From: Neorhizobium galegae bv. officinalis
Lineage (GTDB): Bacteria > Pseudomonadota > Alphaproteobacteria > Rhizobiales > Rhizobiaceae
DNA: 64,000 nt
Direction of reading: 5' to 3'
NCBI GenBank assembly: GCA_000985875.1
Contig: CCRI01000003.1
Coordinates: 124,001 to 188,000 of the forward strand
Below, piece by piece: positions 1 through 10,795 of the stretch; the stretch's first letter is position 1, and each line of letters begins with the position of its first letter. The position numbers and the translations under genes were made by a program. Below the pieces are notes generated by a model that saw only the letters and a list, made by a program, of their open reading frames with translations, did not search any database and was not told the DNA's origin.

Positions 1-1
1 T

Positions 2-463
2 TTCGAAGTCGTGCCGATGGAGGCGAGCGATTGCCTGGAGATCTCCGAACTGCATGGCCAGCGATTTCCGCGTCAGTGGAGTGACGGGGAATTCCAGAAC
101 CTGCTCCTGCAGCAAAATGTCTTCGGTTTTATCGCCCGTCAGACCAATGCGTTTTTCTCCAAGCCGCTCGGCGGCTTCGTTCTGTCGCGCGAGGCGGCGG
201 GCGAGGCGGAGATCCTGACGGTCGCCGTCAACGAGAAATTCGGCCGGGTGGGGCTCGGCTGGCGTCTGATGCAGGCCGCCCTGCGCGAGGCGGCGGCGCG
301 TGGCGGGGAGAGCATGTTCCTGGAAGTGGAGGCGGCGAATCGCCCTGCTGTCGAGCTTTACCGCAAGCTCGGTTTCCAGAAAGTGGGCGAGCGCCCGGCC
401 TATTATGCCGGGCCGGACGGGACGCGATCCACGGCGCTTGTCATGAGCCGAGTTCTTCGCTAG
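2..463 (+). CDS. rimI: Ribosomal-protein-alanine N-acetyltransferase RimI (5' partial)
   Basis: GNAT-family acetyltransferase that in this family acetylates the N-terminal alanine of ribosomal protein S18. The reading frame is open to the left edge (residues FEVV before the first in-window GTG at 11), so the true start lies upstream of the window. The acetyl-CoA motif region is visible as LTVAVNEKFGRVGLGWRLM followed by the typical RimI C-terminal block LEVEAANRPAVELYRKLGF. It stands directly before fur, the order known in rhizobia. Family assignment is firm; the exact substrate is inferred. Confidence 0.85.
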   Translation, partial: FEVVPMEASDCLEISELHGQRFPRQWSDGEFQNLLLQQNVFGFIARQTNAFFSKPLGGFVLSREAAGEAEILTVAVNEKFGRVGLGWRLMQAALREAAARGGESMFLEVEAANRPAVELYRKLGFQKVGERPAYYAGPDGTRSTALVMSRVLR

Positions 464-504
464 TCCGTTAGTTTCTACGGGAACGTTTCGAAGGCCAAAA
501 CGAC

Positions 505-933
505 ATGACAGACCTTTCCAAGACCCTGGAGGAGCTGTGTGCCGAGAAAGGCATGCGAATGACGGATCAACGCCGCGTGATCGCGCGTATCCTGCAGGAG
601 TCCGTTGACCATCCGGATGTCGAGGAACTCTATCGCCGGTCCTCCAAGGTCGATCCGCGCATCTCGATCTCGACGGTTTACCGCACGGTAAAATTGTTCG
701 AGGACGAAGGGATCATCGAACGTCACGACTTCCGCGACGGCCGCTCGCGTTACGAGACCGTGCCGGAGGAACATCACGACCACATGATCGATCTCAATAC
801 CGGCAATGTCATCGAGTTCCGCTCGGCGGAAATCGAGGCGCTGCAGGAACGCATCGCCCGGGAGCATGGGTTCCGTCTCGTCGGCCACCGGCTGGAGCTC
901 TACGGCATCCCGCTGGACAAGGACGATAAGTGA
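505..933 (+). CDS. fur: Fur-family metalloregulator (Fur/Mur type)
   Basis: A 142-residue winged-helix repressor of the Fur family. The DNA-binding half holds RMTDQRRVIARIL and the recognition region ISISTVYRTVKLFEDEGII; the metal-binding region holds EEHHDHMIDL. The C-terminal CxxC zinc pairs of enteric Fur are absent (the only Cys is near residue 12), which fits the rhizobial Fur that acts as a manganese-responsive Mur. It lies 41 bp after rimI and overlaps the next gene by 4 bases (930-933), so the two are probably cotranscribed. Fur versus Mur function cannot be settled from sequence alone. Confidence 0.92.
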   Translation: MTDLSKTLEELCAEKGMRMTDQRRVIARILQESVDHPDVEELYRRSSKVDPRISISTVYRTVKLFEDEGIIERHDFRDGRSRYETVPEEHHDHMIDLNTGNVIEFRSAEIEALQERIAREHGFRLVGHRLELYGIPLDKDDK

Positions 934-1733
934 TTACTTGGGCGCGGATCGGCTTCGTTTTCGTTGCTCTTTTCGCAGTTACGCTGGTCCTGCTGCCGTT
1001 TCAGCTCCTCGGCCTCGCCTTCGACCTCAAGATCCGCCGCTATATCCCGCGCTACTGGCACAAGACCGCCTGTTTTCTGCTTGGCATCCGTATTCATGTG
1101 CACGGAACGCTGGAGCGCCGCCGGCCGCTGATGCTGGCCTGCAATCATGCGTCGTGGAAGGATATTCTCGTGCTCGGCGCAATCGCCGACGTCGTCTTCA
1201 TTGCCAAGATGGAAGTGTCGGAATGGCCGGTCTTCGGCACGCTCGCCAAGCTGCAGAAGAGCATCTTCGTCGTCCGTGAGCAGAAGCGCCGCACCGGCGA
1301 TCAGGTGAACGAGATTGCCGAGCGCATGGCGGCCGGCGAGATCGTCGTGCTTTTTCCCGAGGGTACCACCTCCGATGGCAACCGGCTTCTGGAGGTCAAG
1401 TCGTCATTGTTCGGCGCTGCCGCCGCAGCGGTGCAGCATACGCCCGAAGGCGTGGTGCATGTCCAGCCGGTGGCGATCGCCTATACCCGCATCCACGGCA
1501 TGGCCATGGGCCGTTACCATCGGCCGATCGCGGCGTGGCCTGGCGATATCGAACTCGTGCCGCATCTGCTCGGCGTCCTGAAGGAAGGCGCGCTCGACGT
1601 GGACGTCGCCTTCGGGGAAACGGTCGATTTCCGCGCCGGCGACAACCGCAAGCATCTGAGCATGGCCGTGACGAGCCGACTTCGGCGCATGCTGATCCGC
1701 CATCTGCGGGGTCGTGACTACGACACCCTTTAG
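930..1733 (+). CDS. olsA: 1-acyl-sn-glycerol-3-phosphate acyltransferase-type protein (OlsA-like)
   Basis: A PlsC-family membrane acyltransferase of 267 residues. A membrane segment at residues 7-30 is followed by the acyltransferase motifs NHASWKD (the HX4D catalytic pair, around residue 71) and FPEGTTSDG (around 139). It starts at GTG 930 inside the end of fur, suggesting translational coupling. In Sinorhizobium meliloti the homologue immediately upstream of miaB is OlsA, which acylates lyso-ornithine lipid; by synteny that is the likely role here, though phosphatidic acid synthesis (PlsC) is the alternative. Confidence 0.8.
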   Translation: MITWARIGFVFVALFAVTLVLLPFQLLGLAFDLKIRRYIPRYWHKTACFLLGIRIHVHGTLERRRPLMLACNHASWKDILVLGAIADVVFIAKMEVSEWPVFGTLAKLQKSIFVVREQKRRTGDQVNEIAERMAAGEIVVLFPEGTTSDGNRLLEVKSSLFGAAAAAVQHTPEGVVHVQPVAIAYTRIHGMAMGRYHRPIAAWPGDIELVPHLLGVLKEGALDVDVAFGETVDFRAGDNRKHLSMAVTSRLRRMLIRHLRGRDYDTL

Positions 1734-1776
1734 GAAACGCTTCATTTCCGGGTCTTCTTGCGGTATGGAGCGAGCC

Positions 1777-3189
<1,413 letters not shown>

Positions 3190-3214
3190 GCTAACATCGA
3201 GGAGCTTGCCCTAC

Positions 3215-4270
3215 TTGAACGGACGTGAATTGGTTTCTTCATCCGCGCGCCACCCCCGAACCGCCGCTACCGACGCCAATCACTTTGTCCTGACGTTCGA
3301 GAACAATAGGTTCGCCAGCGAGCTTTTCGGTCAGTTCGATCAAAATCTCAAGCTTCTCGAAGAACGGCTTCACATCGATGCCAGGGCACGCGGCAATTCG
3401 GTGGCGATCTCCGGCGATCTGACGGCGACCAACCAGGCGCGCCGGGCGCTGGATTTCCTTTACGAGCGCATCCAGAAGGGCGGCTCGGTCGATACCTCCG
3501 ACGTCGACGGCGCGATCCGCATGGCGCAGGCGGCCGACGACCAGCTGCAACTGCCGACGCTGGAGAAAAAAGCCAAGCTCTCCATGAGCCAGATTTCCAC
3601 CAAGAAGAAGACGGTCGTCGCACGCACGCCAACCCAGGACGCCTATATGCGGGCGCTGGAACGGTCGGAGCTCGTTTTCGGCGTCGGTCCGGCCGGTACC
3701 GGCAAGACCTATCTCGCCGTCGCTCATGCCGCACAGCTTCTGGAGCGTGGGGCCGTCGATCGCATCATCCTGTCGCGTCCGGCCGTCGAAGCCGGCGAGC
3801 GCCTGGGCTTTCTGCCCGGCGACATGAAGGACAAGGTCGATCCTTATCTGCGGCCGCTCTATGACGCCCTCTACGACATGATGCCGGGCGACAAGGTGGA
3901 GCGGGCGATCACCGCCGGTGTCATCGAAATCGCGCCGCTCGCCTTCATGCGCGGCCGCACGCTCGCAAACGCCGCCGTCATCCTCGACGAGGCACAGAAC
4001 ACCACGTCGATGCAGATGAAGATGTTCCTGACCCGTCTCGGCGAAAACGCCAGGATGATCATCACGGGCGACCCGAGTCAGGTCGATCTTCCGCGCGGCG
4101 TGAAATCAGGCTTGGTGGAGGCGCTGCAGATCCTGAAAGGGGTCGAGGGCATTTCGGTGATCCGCTTCAAGGATACCGATGTGGTCCGCCATCCGCTGGT
4201 CGGCCGCATCGTCCGGGCCTATGACGCGCAATATGCCGTCCACGAGGAAAGCGAGGAAGTCGACCGGTAA
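3215..4270 (+). CDS. phoH: PhoH-family ATPase (PhoL/YbeZ type)
   Basis: PhoH-like P-loop ATPase of about 351 residues that works with the ribosome-maturation factor YbeY encoded next door. Visible motifs are Walker A GPAGTGKTYLAVA, Walker B VILDEAQN and the sensor ITGDPSQVDLP. There is no ATG at the start: TTG 3215 lies 10 bases after GAGGAG (3199-3204), while TTG 3206 is only one base from it, so 3215 is preferred. The N-terminal RNA-binding region (NHFVLTFENNRFASELFG) is typical of rhizobial members. Confidence 0.92.
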   Translation: MNGRELVSSSARHPRTAATDANHFVLTFENNRFASELFGQFDQNLKLLEERLHIDARARGNSVAISGDLTATNQARRALDFLYERIQKGGSVDTSDVDGAIRMAQAADDQLQLPTLEKKAKLSMSQISTKKKTVVARTPTQDAYMRALERSELVFGVGPAGTGKTYLAVAHAAQLLERGAVDRIILSRPAVEAGERLGFLPGDMKDKVDPYLRPLYDALYDMMPGDKVERAITAGVIEIAPLAFMRGRTLANAAVILDEAQNTTSMQMKMFLTRLGENARMIITGDPSQVDLPRGVKSGLVEALQILKGVEGISVIRFKDTDVVRHPLVGRIVRAYDAQYAVHEESEEVDR

Positions 4271-4288
4271 CGGTCGGCTCCAAACCTT

Positions 4289-4798
4289 ATGCCCCAACTC
4301 GACATACAGATCAGCATTGAAGACGAGGGCTGGCCCGAAGAGCCGGCCCTTTTGGCCTTAAGCGAAAAAACGCTTGGCGCGGCGGCCGAGTTTCTGGCGG
4401 GCCAGGAAAAACAGCCATTCCCGAAGATCGCCCCGGAATTGTCGCTGGTCTTTACCGACGACGCGGCGATTAGGGAAATCAACGCCGAATGGCGCGGCAA
4501 GGACAAGCCGACCAATGTCCTGTCCTTCCCCGCCTTTCCGCTCGAACCCGGCAAGATGCCGGGGCCGATGCTCGGCGATATCGTCATCGCTCGCGAGACA
4601 GTTGAGCGGGAAGCGGTTGATCTTGACAAGAGTTTCGAGGATCATCTGACCCATCTGCTCGTCCACGGTTTCCTGCATCTATTCGGCTACGACCATATGC
4701 AAACGGACGAAGCGGAAAGAATGGAAGCGTTGGAGACTCGCATTTTGGCCACCCTTGGCCTATCTGACCCCTATGCGGGGCAAGACCCGATAGTATAG
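4289..4798 (+). CDS. ybeY: Endoribonuclease/rRNA maturation factor YbeY
   Basis: A 169-residue UPF0054 metalloprotein needed for 16S rRNA 3' maturation and ribosome quality control; the S. meliloti orthologue is also involved in sRNA regulation. The zinc motif [15 protein letters not shown] (H-x3-H-x5-H) is intact, and the family block [19 protein letters not shown] precedes it. It lies 18 bp after phoH and 9 bp before the CorC-like gene, so this is one operon. Confidence 0.95.
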   Translation: MPQLDIQISIEDEGWPEEPALLALSEKTLGAAAEFLAGQEKQPFPKIAPELSLVFTDDAAIREINAEWRGKDKPTNVLSFPAFPLEPGKMPGPMLGDIVIARETVEREAVDLDKSFEDHLTHLLVHGFLHLFGYDHMQTDEAERMEALETRILATLGLSDPYAGQDPIV

Positions 4799-4807
4799 TC
4801 TGGATCA

Positions 4808-5992
4808 ATGAACGACTTTTCGACAAACCCGACCCGTGAGGGCAAGGACGCCGACTCGAGTTCCTCGGAAGAGGGCAGTAGTCCGTCTCGAGCGGAAGCC
4901 CACAAACACCAAAGCTCTTTCTGGTCGCGCGCGGTCAGGCTGCTCAGGCCGTCGCAGGGCGAGAAGCTCCGCGAGGACCTTGCCGACGCGCTGATGACCG
5001 ACACCAATATCAGCAATGCCTTTTCGCCCGAGGAACGGGCGATGCTGCACAACATTCTCCGGTTCCGTGAGATCCGCGTCGAAGACATCATGGTGCCGCG
5101 CGCCGACATCGAGGCGGTCGACATGACCATGACCATCGGCGAGCTGATGATCCATTTCGAGGAAACCGGCCGCTCGCGCATGCCGGTCTACAACGATACG
5201 CTCGATGATCCGCGTGGCATGGTCCATATCCGCGACCTCCTTTCCTACCTGGCCAAGCAGGCTCGCAACAAACGGCGCACCAGCGCGCGCGCCGCACCCA
5301 CACAGCCGATGCCGCTTGCCACCGACAAGCCGGACAAGGCGGAGAAGACGGTACGCACTCCGCGGCCTGCCTTCGACCTCGGCCGCGTCGACCTGGAGCA
5401 GACGGTTGCCGAAGCAGGCCTGATCCGAAAGATCTTGTTCGTGCCGCCATCCATGCTCGCTTCGGACCTGATGCAGAGCATGCAGGCGGCCCGCACCCAG
5501 CTCGCGCTCGTCATCGACGAATATGGCGGGACCGACGGTCTCGTCACCCATGAGGATATCGTCGAAATGGTGATCGGCGACGTGGAGGACGAACATGACA
5601 ATGAAGAGGTGATGTTCTCGCGCACCAGCGAGGATGTCTTCGTCGCCGATGCGCGTATCGAACTCGAGGAGATCGCCAAGGCGATCGGTTCCGATTTCGA
5701 CATTCGCGACCGCCTCGAAGACGTCGATACGCTGGGCGGGCTGATCTTCTCCGCGCTTGGCCGCATCCCGGTGCGCGGCGAAGTGGTGCAGGCGGTGCCC
5801 GGTTTCGAATTCCAGATCCTGGAGGCCGATCCTCGCCGCATCAAGCGCGTCCGGATCCTGCGCAAGCGGACGCTCGCGCGCCGCCGACAGAAAGGGGAGG
5901 GCGAAATGCTGCTCACCGATCAGACACCGACGACTGCCCTGCTGCCGGCGCCATCCGCTCAGGACGCCGACGGACGCAATCACCAGCCCTGA
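4808..5992 (+). CDS. CorC/TlyC-type CBS-domain protein (hemolysin/transporter-associated family)
   Basis: A 394-residue soluble protein with a hydrophilic N-terminal tail, two CBS modules (around residues 95-155 and 215-275, e.g. VEDIMVPRADIEAVD and YGGTDGLVTHEDIVEMVIGD) and a C-terminal CorC_HlyC domain. In Escherichia coli the equivalent YbeX/CorC sits in the same phoH-ybeY-corC-lnt order and is linked to magnesium/cobalt efflux and ribosome function. The linker between the CBS modules (residues ~156-190) is basic and low-complexity. Exact function is not proven for this family. Confidence 0.88.
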   Translation: MNDFSTNPTREGKDADSSSSEEGSSPSRAEAHKHQSSFWSRAVRLLRPSQGEKLREDLADALMTDTNISNAFSPEERAMLHNILRFREIRVEDIMVPRADIEAVDMTMTIGELMIHFEETGRSRMPVYNDTLDDPRGMVHIRDLLSYLAKQARNKRRTSARAAPTQPMPLATDKPDKAEKTVRTPRPAFDLGRVDLEQTVAEAGLIRKILFVPPSMLASDLMQSMQAARTQLALVIDEYGGTDGLVTHEDIVEMVIGDVEDEHDNEEVMFSRTSEDVFVADARIELEEIAKAIGSDFDIRDRLEDVDTLGGLIFSALGRIPVRGEVVQAVPGFEFQILEADPRRIKRVRILRKRTLARRRQKGEGEMLLTDQTPTTALLPAPSAQDADGRNHQP

Positions 5993-6087
5993 AAGATCCC
6001 TGAGGTGTCCGCCTCTTTGACCTCACGACAAGCCCGCCATTTTTTGAAAGACTGCAGCCGCTGATTCGGGGGCGGAAGGGAACATAG

Positions 6088-7689
6088 ATGGAGCGGCTGG
6101 CGGGCAGGATCATGCTTCTCTGGGGCTTCCCGCGCGTCGCCGTTGCTTTTGTCGCGGGTGCGCTCGGTGCGCTCGCCCTGCCGCCCTTCGGCTTCTTCGC
6201 AGCGCTTTTCATCTCCTTTACGCTGCTCGTCTGGCTGATGGACGGTTCCACCGGCAATCCGGATGGGGGACGGTTCGCGCGGTTCCGGTCGGCCTTCTGG
6301 ATCGGCTGGGTCTTCGGTTTCGGCTATTTCGTCGCCGGCCTCTGGTGGCTCGGCAATGCGCTTCTGGTGGAAGCAGACGAATTCGCCTGGGCACTGCCGC
6401 TCGCGGTTCTTGGCCTGCCTGCCTATCTCGCGCTCTTTTACGGTCTTGCGACGGCGATTGCCCGCATATTCTGGTCGGATGGTTTCGGGCGGATGGCCTC
6501 GCTCGCCTTCGGCTTCGGTCTGGCCGAATGGCTTCGCGGCTTCGTCGCCACCGGCTTCCCCTGGAATGCGGTCGGTTATGGCGCGATGCCCATGCCGCTG
6601 ATGATGCAGTCCGCAGCCGCGCTCGGCATTTTCGGCGTGACGGTTCTTGCCGTCTTCGTATTTTCGGCGCCCGCCCTGATCGGCACCAAAAAGGGCATGC
6701 GGACCGGACTGACGCTCGCAGTCCTGCTGTTTGCCGCCCATCTGGGTTATGGCGCCTATCGTCTGCACGTCGCCGACGCCGCGCCGGTTCCAGCTGCGGA
6801 CAATCAGCCGGTCGTCCGCATCGTCCAGCCGGTAATCGACCAGGCGCGAAAACTGGACGATGCCGAGCGGGCGGCGATCTTCGAGGAACATCTTGCGTTG
6901 TCGGCTTTGCCGCCCGAAAACGGCGGCAGGCGGCCGGACATCATCGTCTGGCCGGAAACCTCCGTCCCCTTCATTCTGACCCAGAACCCGGATGCGCTGA
7001 CCCGCATCGCCGAGGTGCTGCAGGACGGCCAGGTTCTGATTACCGGCGCGGTGCGTTCGGAAGATGCAGGCGCGGGCATCGCGCCGCGTTTCTACAATTC
7101 CATCTATGTGATCGACAGCGAAGGCCAGATCGTTTCGGCCTCCGACAAGCTGCATCTCGTCCCGTTCGGGGAATATGTTCCCTATGAGGATCTCCTGCGC
7201 AATCTCGGCATTCCCGATGCAATCGCCATGCCGGGGGGATTCAGTGCGGCACCGGTGCGGGCCATGTTGACCCTGCCGGGGGGCAGGACCTTCTATCCGC
7301 TGATCTGTTACGAGGCGATCTTCCCCGACGAGATCGGGCCGGAGGTGGAGCGGGTAAGCGCGCTTCTGAATGTTACCAATGACGGCTGGTTCGGAGCGAC
7401 GCCGGGCCCCTATCAGCACTTCCAGCAGGCTCGAATCCGCGCCGTCGAAAACGGCCTTCCGCTGATTCGCGGGGCAAATACAGGCGTTTCGGCGGTTGTC
7501 GACCCCTTCGGAAGGATGATCCGTGGCTTGGACTATAATCAAAAAGGCGTGATGGACGCAACCCTGGGCGGTATTTCAATCCCGCATTGGGATGTGAATG
7601 CTCGGGAACAGCACTTCTGGTTGGTTCTTGCGCTGATGTTGTTGATTGCAGCCATCTCGCGCGCTGGTTTTAATTTTAGGACGAATTGA
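6088..7689 (+). CDS. lnt: Apolipoprotein N-acyltransferase
   Basis: Inner-membrane enzyme that adds the third acyl chain to lipoproteins. The N-terminal half contains about six hydrophobic segments. The C-terminal nitrilase-like domain begins near residue 245 and shows the catalytic glutamate in VWPETSVPF, the lysine in SDKLHLVPFGE and the nucleophilic cysteine in PLICYEAIFPDE. A final membrane helix ends the protein. GGAAGGGA lies just before ATG 6088. The 533-residue length is normal for the family. Confidence 0.95.
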   Translation: MERLAGRIMLLWGFPRVAVAFVAGALGALALPPFGFFAALFISFTLLVWLMDGSTGNPDGGRFARFRSAFWIGWVFGFGYFVAGLWWLGNALLVEADEFAWALPLAVLGLPAYLALFYGLATAIARIFWSDGFGRMASLAFGFGLAEWLRGFVATGFPWNAVGYGAMPMPLMMQSAAALGIFGVTVLAVFVFSAPALIGTKKGMRTGLTLAVLLFAAHLGYGAYRLHVADAAPVPAADNQPVVRIVQPVIDQARKLDDAERAAIFEEHLALSALPPENGGRRPDIIVWPETSVPFILTQNPDALTRIAEVLQDGQVLITGAVRSEDAGAGIAPRFYNSIYVIDSEGQIVSASDKLHLVPFGEYVPYEDLLRNLGIPDAIAMPGGFSAAPVRAMLTLPGGRTFYPLICYEAIFPDEIGPEVERVSALLNVTNDGWFGATPGPYQHFQQARIRAVENGLPLIRGANTGVSAVVDPFGRMIRGLDYNQKGVMDATLGGISIPHWDVNAREQHFWLVLALMLLIAAISRAGFNFRTN

Positions 7690-7707
7690 CCAAAAACCCC
7701 TAAAATT
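7672..7707. promoter_or_regulatory. 9-bp inverted repeat at the lnt/praR junction
   Basis: AATTTTAGG (7672-7680) and CCTAAAATT (7699-7707) are perfect complements separated by 18 bases, straddling the lnt stop codon. It may be a weak stem after lnt or a binding site upstream of praR. No U-run follows, so a standard terminator is unlikely. Confidence 0.4.
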
Positions 7708-7841
7708 GCATAGTGGTCTCAGCCTTTCGTCTCGCCATATGCTTCAAACGTTGAGCCTGTTGTGACCAGCCGCGCGAAGTGTATCTCCACACGCAGACCG
7801 GGTTGTGAGGATTGAACCACAAACGTCGTCAGGACATCGTT

Positions 7842-8258
7842 ATGATTGAAAACAAAAAGAAGCCGAACCCGATCGATATTCATGTCGGGAGCCGAATTCG
7901 CCTTCGCCGCACCATGCTCGGAATGAGCCAGGAAAAGCTCGGTGAAAGCCTTGGCATTACGTTCCAGCAGATTCAGAAATACGAGAAGGGCACGAACCGC
8001 GTTGGTGCGAGCCGTCTGCAGAACATCTCCAGCATTCTCAACGTGCCGGTCTCCTTCTTCTTCGAAGATGCGCCGGGCGATCAAGGCGGTCAGGGCGGCA
8101 TGGCGGAAGCCTCAAGCTCCAACTACGTGGTCGATTTCCTCTCCTCCTCCGAAGGCCTGCAACTGAACCGGGCTTTCGTGAAGATTTCGGACCCGAAAGT
8201 TCGCCGGCGTGTGGTAGATCTCGTCAAGGCCCTGGCAGCGGATGCCGAGGTCGAATAA
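7842..8258 (+). CDS. praR: XRE-family regulator PraR
   Basis: A 138-residue protein with one N-terminal Cro/CI helix-turn-helix (residues ~15-70, containing RIRLRRTMLGMSQEKLGESL and FQQIQKYEKGTNRV). Both sequence and position between lnt and metK match rhizobial PraR, which in Rhizobium leguminosarum represses biofilm and quorum-sensing genes and in Azorhizobium represses reb genes. ATG 7842 begins the conserved MIENKKKPNPIDIHVG; an in-frame GTG/ATG start farther upstream is not conserved. A strong terminator follows. The symbol rests on synteny and remembered similarity. Confidence 0.82.
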   Translation: MIENKKKPNPIDIHVGSRIRLRRTMLGMSQEKLGESLGITFQQIQKYEKGTNRVGASRLQNISSILNVPVSFFFEDAPGDQGGQGGMAEASSSNYVVDFLSSSEGLQLNRAFVKISDPKVRRRVVDLVKALAADAEVE

Positions 8259-8280
8259 AGCTCATCGATATCAGCACAGA

Positions 8281-8304
8281 AGCGGCCTCCGGGCCGCTTT
8301 TTTG
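8281..8304 (+). terminator. Rho-independent terminator after praR
   Basis: GC-rich stem AGCGGCC / GGGCCGCT with a short CTCC-type loop, directly followed by a run of six to seven T, 23 bases after the praR stop codon. Confidence 0.85.
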
Positions 8305-8350
8305 TTGCCCGCTTCGGAGCGTCGGGTGTTGCGGGAATGCCCGACTTGTA

Positions 8351-8372
8351 GACATAAAGATATATTTATGTC
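8351..8372. promoter_or_regulatory. Palindromic operator upstream of metK (SahR-like)
   Basis: Eight-base arms GACATAAA (8351-8358) and TTTATGTC (8365-8372) flank a 6-base AT centre. The AT-rich ATAAAG-type dyad resembles sites described for ArsR-family SahR regulators of methionine-cycle genes in Proteobacteria. It ends 8 bases before the proposed metK -35 element. Assignment to SahR is inference; the palindrome itself is plain in the sequence. Confidence 0.55.
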
Positions 8373-8380
8373 GTTGTACG

Positions 8381-8409
8381 CTTGTGTTTGTCGATGGAAA
8401 TCACTAACA
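8381..8409 (+). promoter_or_regulatory. Predicted metK sigma-70 promoter
   Basis: CTTGTG (8381-8386), a 17-base spacer and CTAACA (8404-8409) fit the rhizobial housekeeping pattern CTTGAC-N17-CTATAT moderately well. It lies between the praR terminator and metK, 34 bases before the ATG, with GAGGGGA as Shine-Dalgarno. Confidence 0.45.
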
Positions 8410-8443
8410 CAGGTGCGTTCGTTTCTTTGAGGGGAATCCCGTA

Positions 8444-9703
8444 ATGCGCGCAAGTTATCTGTTCACCAGCGAGTCCGTTGCCGAGGGCCATCCGGACAAG
8501 GTTTGTGATCGTATCTCCGATGAAATTGTAGATCTTGTGTACCGCGAGGCGGCCAAGACCGGCGTCGATCCCTGGACCGTGCGCATTGCCTGCGAAACGC
8601 TGGCAACCACGAACCGTGTCGTCATTGCCGGCGAAGTCCGCCTGCCGCCGAGCCTGATGAAGAAGGACAAGGACGGCAAGGACGTCATCAATCCCTCGAA
8701 GTTCAAGTCGGCCGCCCGCAAGGCGATCCGCGACATCGGTTACGAGCAGGAAGGCTTCCACTGGAAGACGGCCAAGATCGACGTGCTGCTGCATTCCCAG
8801 TCTGCCGATATCGCGCAGGGCGTTGACAGCGCGGCCGACAAGCAGGGCGACGAAGGTGCCGGCGACCAGGGCATCATGTTCGGTTACGCCTGCAAGGAAA
8901 CGCCGGATCTCATGCCGGCGCCGATCTATTACTCCCACAAGATCCTGCAGCTGCTCGCCATCGCCCGCAAGAAGGGCGAGGGTGACGCCGGCAAGCTCGG
9001 CCCGGACGCCAAGAGCCAGGTGACCGTGCGTTACGAGAACGGCAAGCCGGCCGCGGTCGACTCGATCGTTCTTTCCACCCAGCACCTCGACGAGAGCTGG
9101 GATTCCAAGAAGGTCCGCCAGGTCGTCGAACCCTATATCCGCGAAGCGCTCGGCGACCTGCCGATCGCCAAGGATTGCAAGTGGTATATCAATCCGACCG
9201 GCAAGTTCGTCATCGGTGGTCCGGATGGTGACGCGGGCCTTACCGGCCGCAAGATCATCGTCGACACCTACGGTGGCGCGGCTCCGCATGGCGGCGGCGC
9301 ATTTTCCGGCAAGGACACGACCAAGGTCGACCGTTCGGCCGCCTACGCCGCCCGTTATCTGGCGAAGAACGTCGTTGCCGCCGGCATTGCCGACCGCTGC
9401 ACCATCCAGATCTCCTACGCCATCGGCATCGCCCAGCCGCTGTCGATCTATGTCGACCTGCACGGCACGGGCAAGGGCGTGACGGAAGACCAGGTGGAAG
9501 CCGCCATCCGCAAGGTCATGGACCTGTCGCCGACCGGTATCCGCCGCCATCTCGACCTCAACAAGCCGATCTATGCCAAGACTTCGGCTTACGGCCATTT
9601 CGGCCGCAAGGCCGGCCGCGACGGTTCCTTCTCCTGGGAGAAGACCGATCTGGCGAAGCCGCTCAAGGATGCGCTGAAGGAAGAGACCCTCAAGGCTGCC
9701 TGA
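8444..9703 (+). CDS. metK: S-adenosylmethionine synthetase
   Basis: Makes SAM from methionine and ATP. At 419 residues it matches the longer alphaproteobacterial form. Signatures include [20 protein letters not shown] at the N-terminus, [12 protein letters not shown] and the ATP-phosphate motif [22 protein letters not shown]. It has its own promoter region with an SahR-like palindrome and a terminator on each side, so it is transcribed alone. Confidence 0.97.
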   Translation: MRASYLFTSESVAEGHPDKVCDRISDEIVDLVYREAAKTGVDPWTVRIACETLATTNRVVIAGEVRLPPSLMKKDKDGKDVINPSKFKSAARKAIRDIGYEQEGFHWKTAKIDVLLHSQSADIAQGVDSAADKQGDEGAGDQGIMFGYACKETPDLMPAPIYYSHKILQLLAIARKKGEGDAGKLGPDAKSQVTVRYENGKPAAVDSIVLSTQHLDESWDSKKVRQVVEPYIREALGDLPIAKDCKWYINPTGKFVIGGPDGDAGLTGRKIIVDTYGGAAPHGGGAFSGKDTTKVDRSAAYAARYLAKNVVAAGIADRCTIQISYAIGIAQPLSIYVDLHGTGKGVTEDQVEAAIRKVMDLSPTGIRRHLDLNKPIYAKTSAYGHFGRKAGRDGSFSWEKTDLAKPLKDALKEETLKAA

Positions 9704-9734
9704 TCGGCCTTTACGGATAGCTCCATAAAACTGT

Positions 9735-9770
9735 AAAGCGGGTGCCTCCTGACGGAGACGCCCGCTTTTA
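9735..9770 (+). terminator. Terminator after metK
   Basis: Interrupted stem AAAGCGGGTGCCTCC / GGAGACGCCCGCTTT with a TGAC loop, ending in TTTTA; it lies just before trmB. Confidence 0.75.
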
Positions 9771-9787
9771 TCATGAGAGACCAACCT

Positions 9788-10489
9788 ATGACCGAACCGC
9801 AGCACCCGAGCCGCAGCACCGAAGCCTTTTTCGGACGCCGCAAGGGCAAGCAGCTCCGCGAACGCCAGGCGGAGGGGATGGCGACATTGCTGCCTGCGCT
9901 GAAGCTCGATCTTCAGGCGCCAGCGCCGGTGGTGCTGTCAGAGTTATTTCCGGTACCGTTCGAGGAACTGCGGCTGGAAATCGGTTTCGGCGGCGGCGAG
10001 CACCTGGTCCACCGTGCGCAGGAAAACCCAAAAACCGGCTTCATCGGCGTCGAGCCTTTCGTCAATTCCATGGCGAAACTTCTGTCGCGCGTCGACGAAC
10101 TGGGACTGAAGAATATCCGGGTCCATGACGACGACGCCACGCAGGTGCTGGACTGGCTGCCGGATGCATCGCTCGATCGCATCGACCTGCTCTATCCGGA
10201 CCCGTGGCCGAAGCGGAAACATTGGAAAAGGCGGTTTGTGTCTGCGGTCAATCTCGACCGTTTCCACCGCGTGCTGAAGCCGGGCGGTCTGTTCCTGTTC
10301 GCATCCGACATCGACACCTATGTCAACTGGACGCTGATCCATTGCCGCGACCATGGCGGTTTTCAATGGCAGGCGGAGCAATCTTCCGACTGGCTGACGC
10401 CCTTCGCCGGCTGGCCAGGTACGCGATACGAGAACAAGGCCCGCCGGGAAGGCCGTTCCTCGGCCTATCTGACGTTCAGGAAAGCCTGA
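9788..10489 (+). CDS. trmB: tRNA (guanine-N7-)-methyltransferase
   Basis: SAM-dependent methyltransferase forming m7G46 in tRNA. Motifs: SAM-binding [24 protein letters not shown], and the family signature [21 protein letters not shown] 9788 is preferred over ATG 9773 because GAGAG lies 8 bases ahead of it and the earlier ATG overlaps the metK terminator with no Shine-Dalgarno. It follows metK as in related genomes, but after it the order departs from the rimP-nusA arrangement. Confidence 0.93.
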   Translation: MTEPQHPSRSTEAFFGRRKGKQLRERQAEGMATLLPALKLDLQAPAPVVLSELFPVPFEELRLEIGFGGGEHLVHRAQENPKTGFIGVEPFVNSMAKLLSRVDELGLKNIRVHDDDATQVLDWLPDASLDRIDLLYPDPWPKRKHWKRRFVSAVNLDRFHRVLKPGGLFLFASDIDTYVNWTLIHCRDHGGFQWQAEQSSDWLTPFAGWPGTRYENKARREGRSSAYLTFRKA

Positions 10490-10493
10490 AAGG

Positions 10494-10751
10494 TCAGTGC
10501 AGGCTGACGGTCTTCAGGTCGTCTTCAGCAGCCTTGAAGAAGGTGCTGGAGCGATTGTCGGTCAAAAGGATCGGCGTGCCATCTGCGCCGAACAGGGCCC
10601 AAAGATCGAGACTGGGATCGATATCCGGGGCTTCAGGGAAGCAGCGGGACACTTCGTCCGACCGCATCTTGCGAATATACCCGACCTCTCCAGCGCCCAG
10701 ATGAGCAAGTTCGGACTGCGTCAAACGCGTATTCGCTTCTTTCAGGAGCAT
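10494..10751 (-). CDS. DUF1150 family protein
   Basis: An 85-residue soluble protein of unknown function (motifs LTQSELAHLGAGEVGYIRKM and LDLWALFGADGTPILLTDNR), a family found in alphaproteobacteria next to small heat-shock genes. It lies 44 bp downstream of hsp20 on the same strand, so it is likely part of the heat-shock transcript. The start at 10751 has GGAGG 5 bases upstream; an ATG at 10766 has none. It converges with trmB with 4 bases between the stops. Confidence 0.85.
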   Translation of the reverse strand: MLLKEANTRLTQSELAHLGAGEVGYIRKMRSDEVSRCFPEAPDIDPSLDLWALFGADGTPILLTDNRSSTFFKAAEDDLKTVSLH

Positions 10752-10795
10752 TCCAGCCTCCAGCATTGAGGGGCAACGGCATTGGCGCCGTTGAC

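Noticed and set aside
8259..8443. SAM-type riboswitch in the metK leader
   Set aside because: No SAM-I, SAM-II or SAM/SAH pseudoknot pattern could be built; the region holds a terminator, a DNA palindrome and a promoter, and the leader after the promoter is only about 30 bases.
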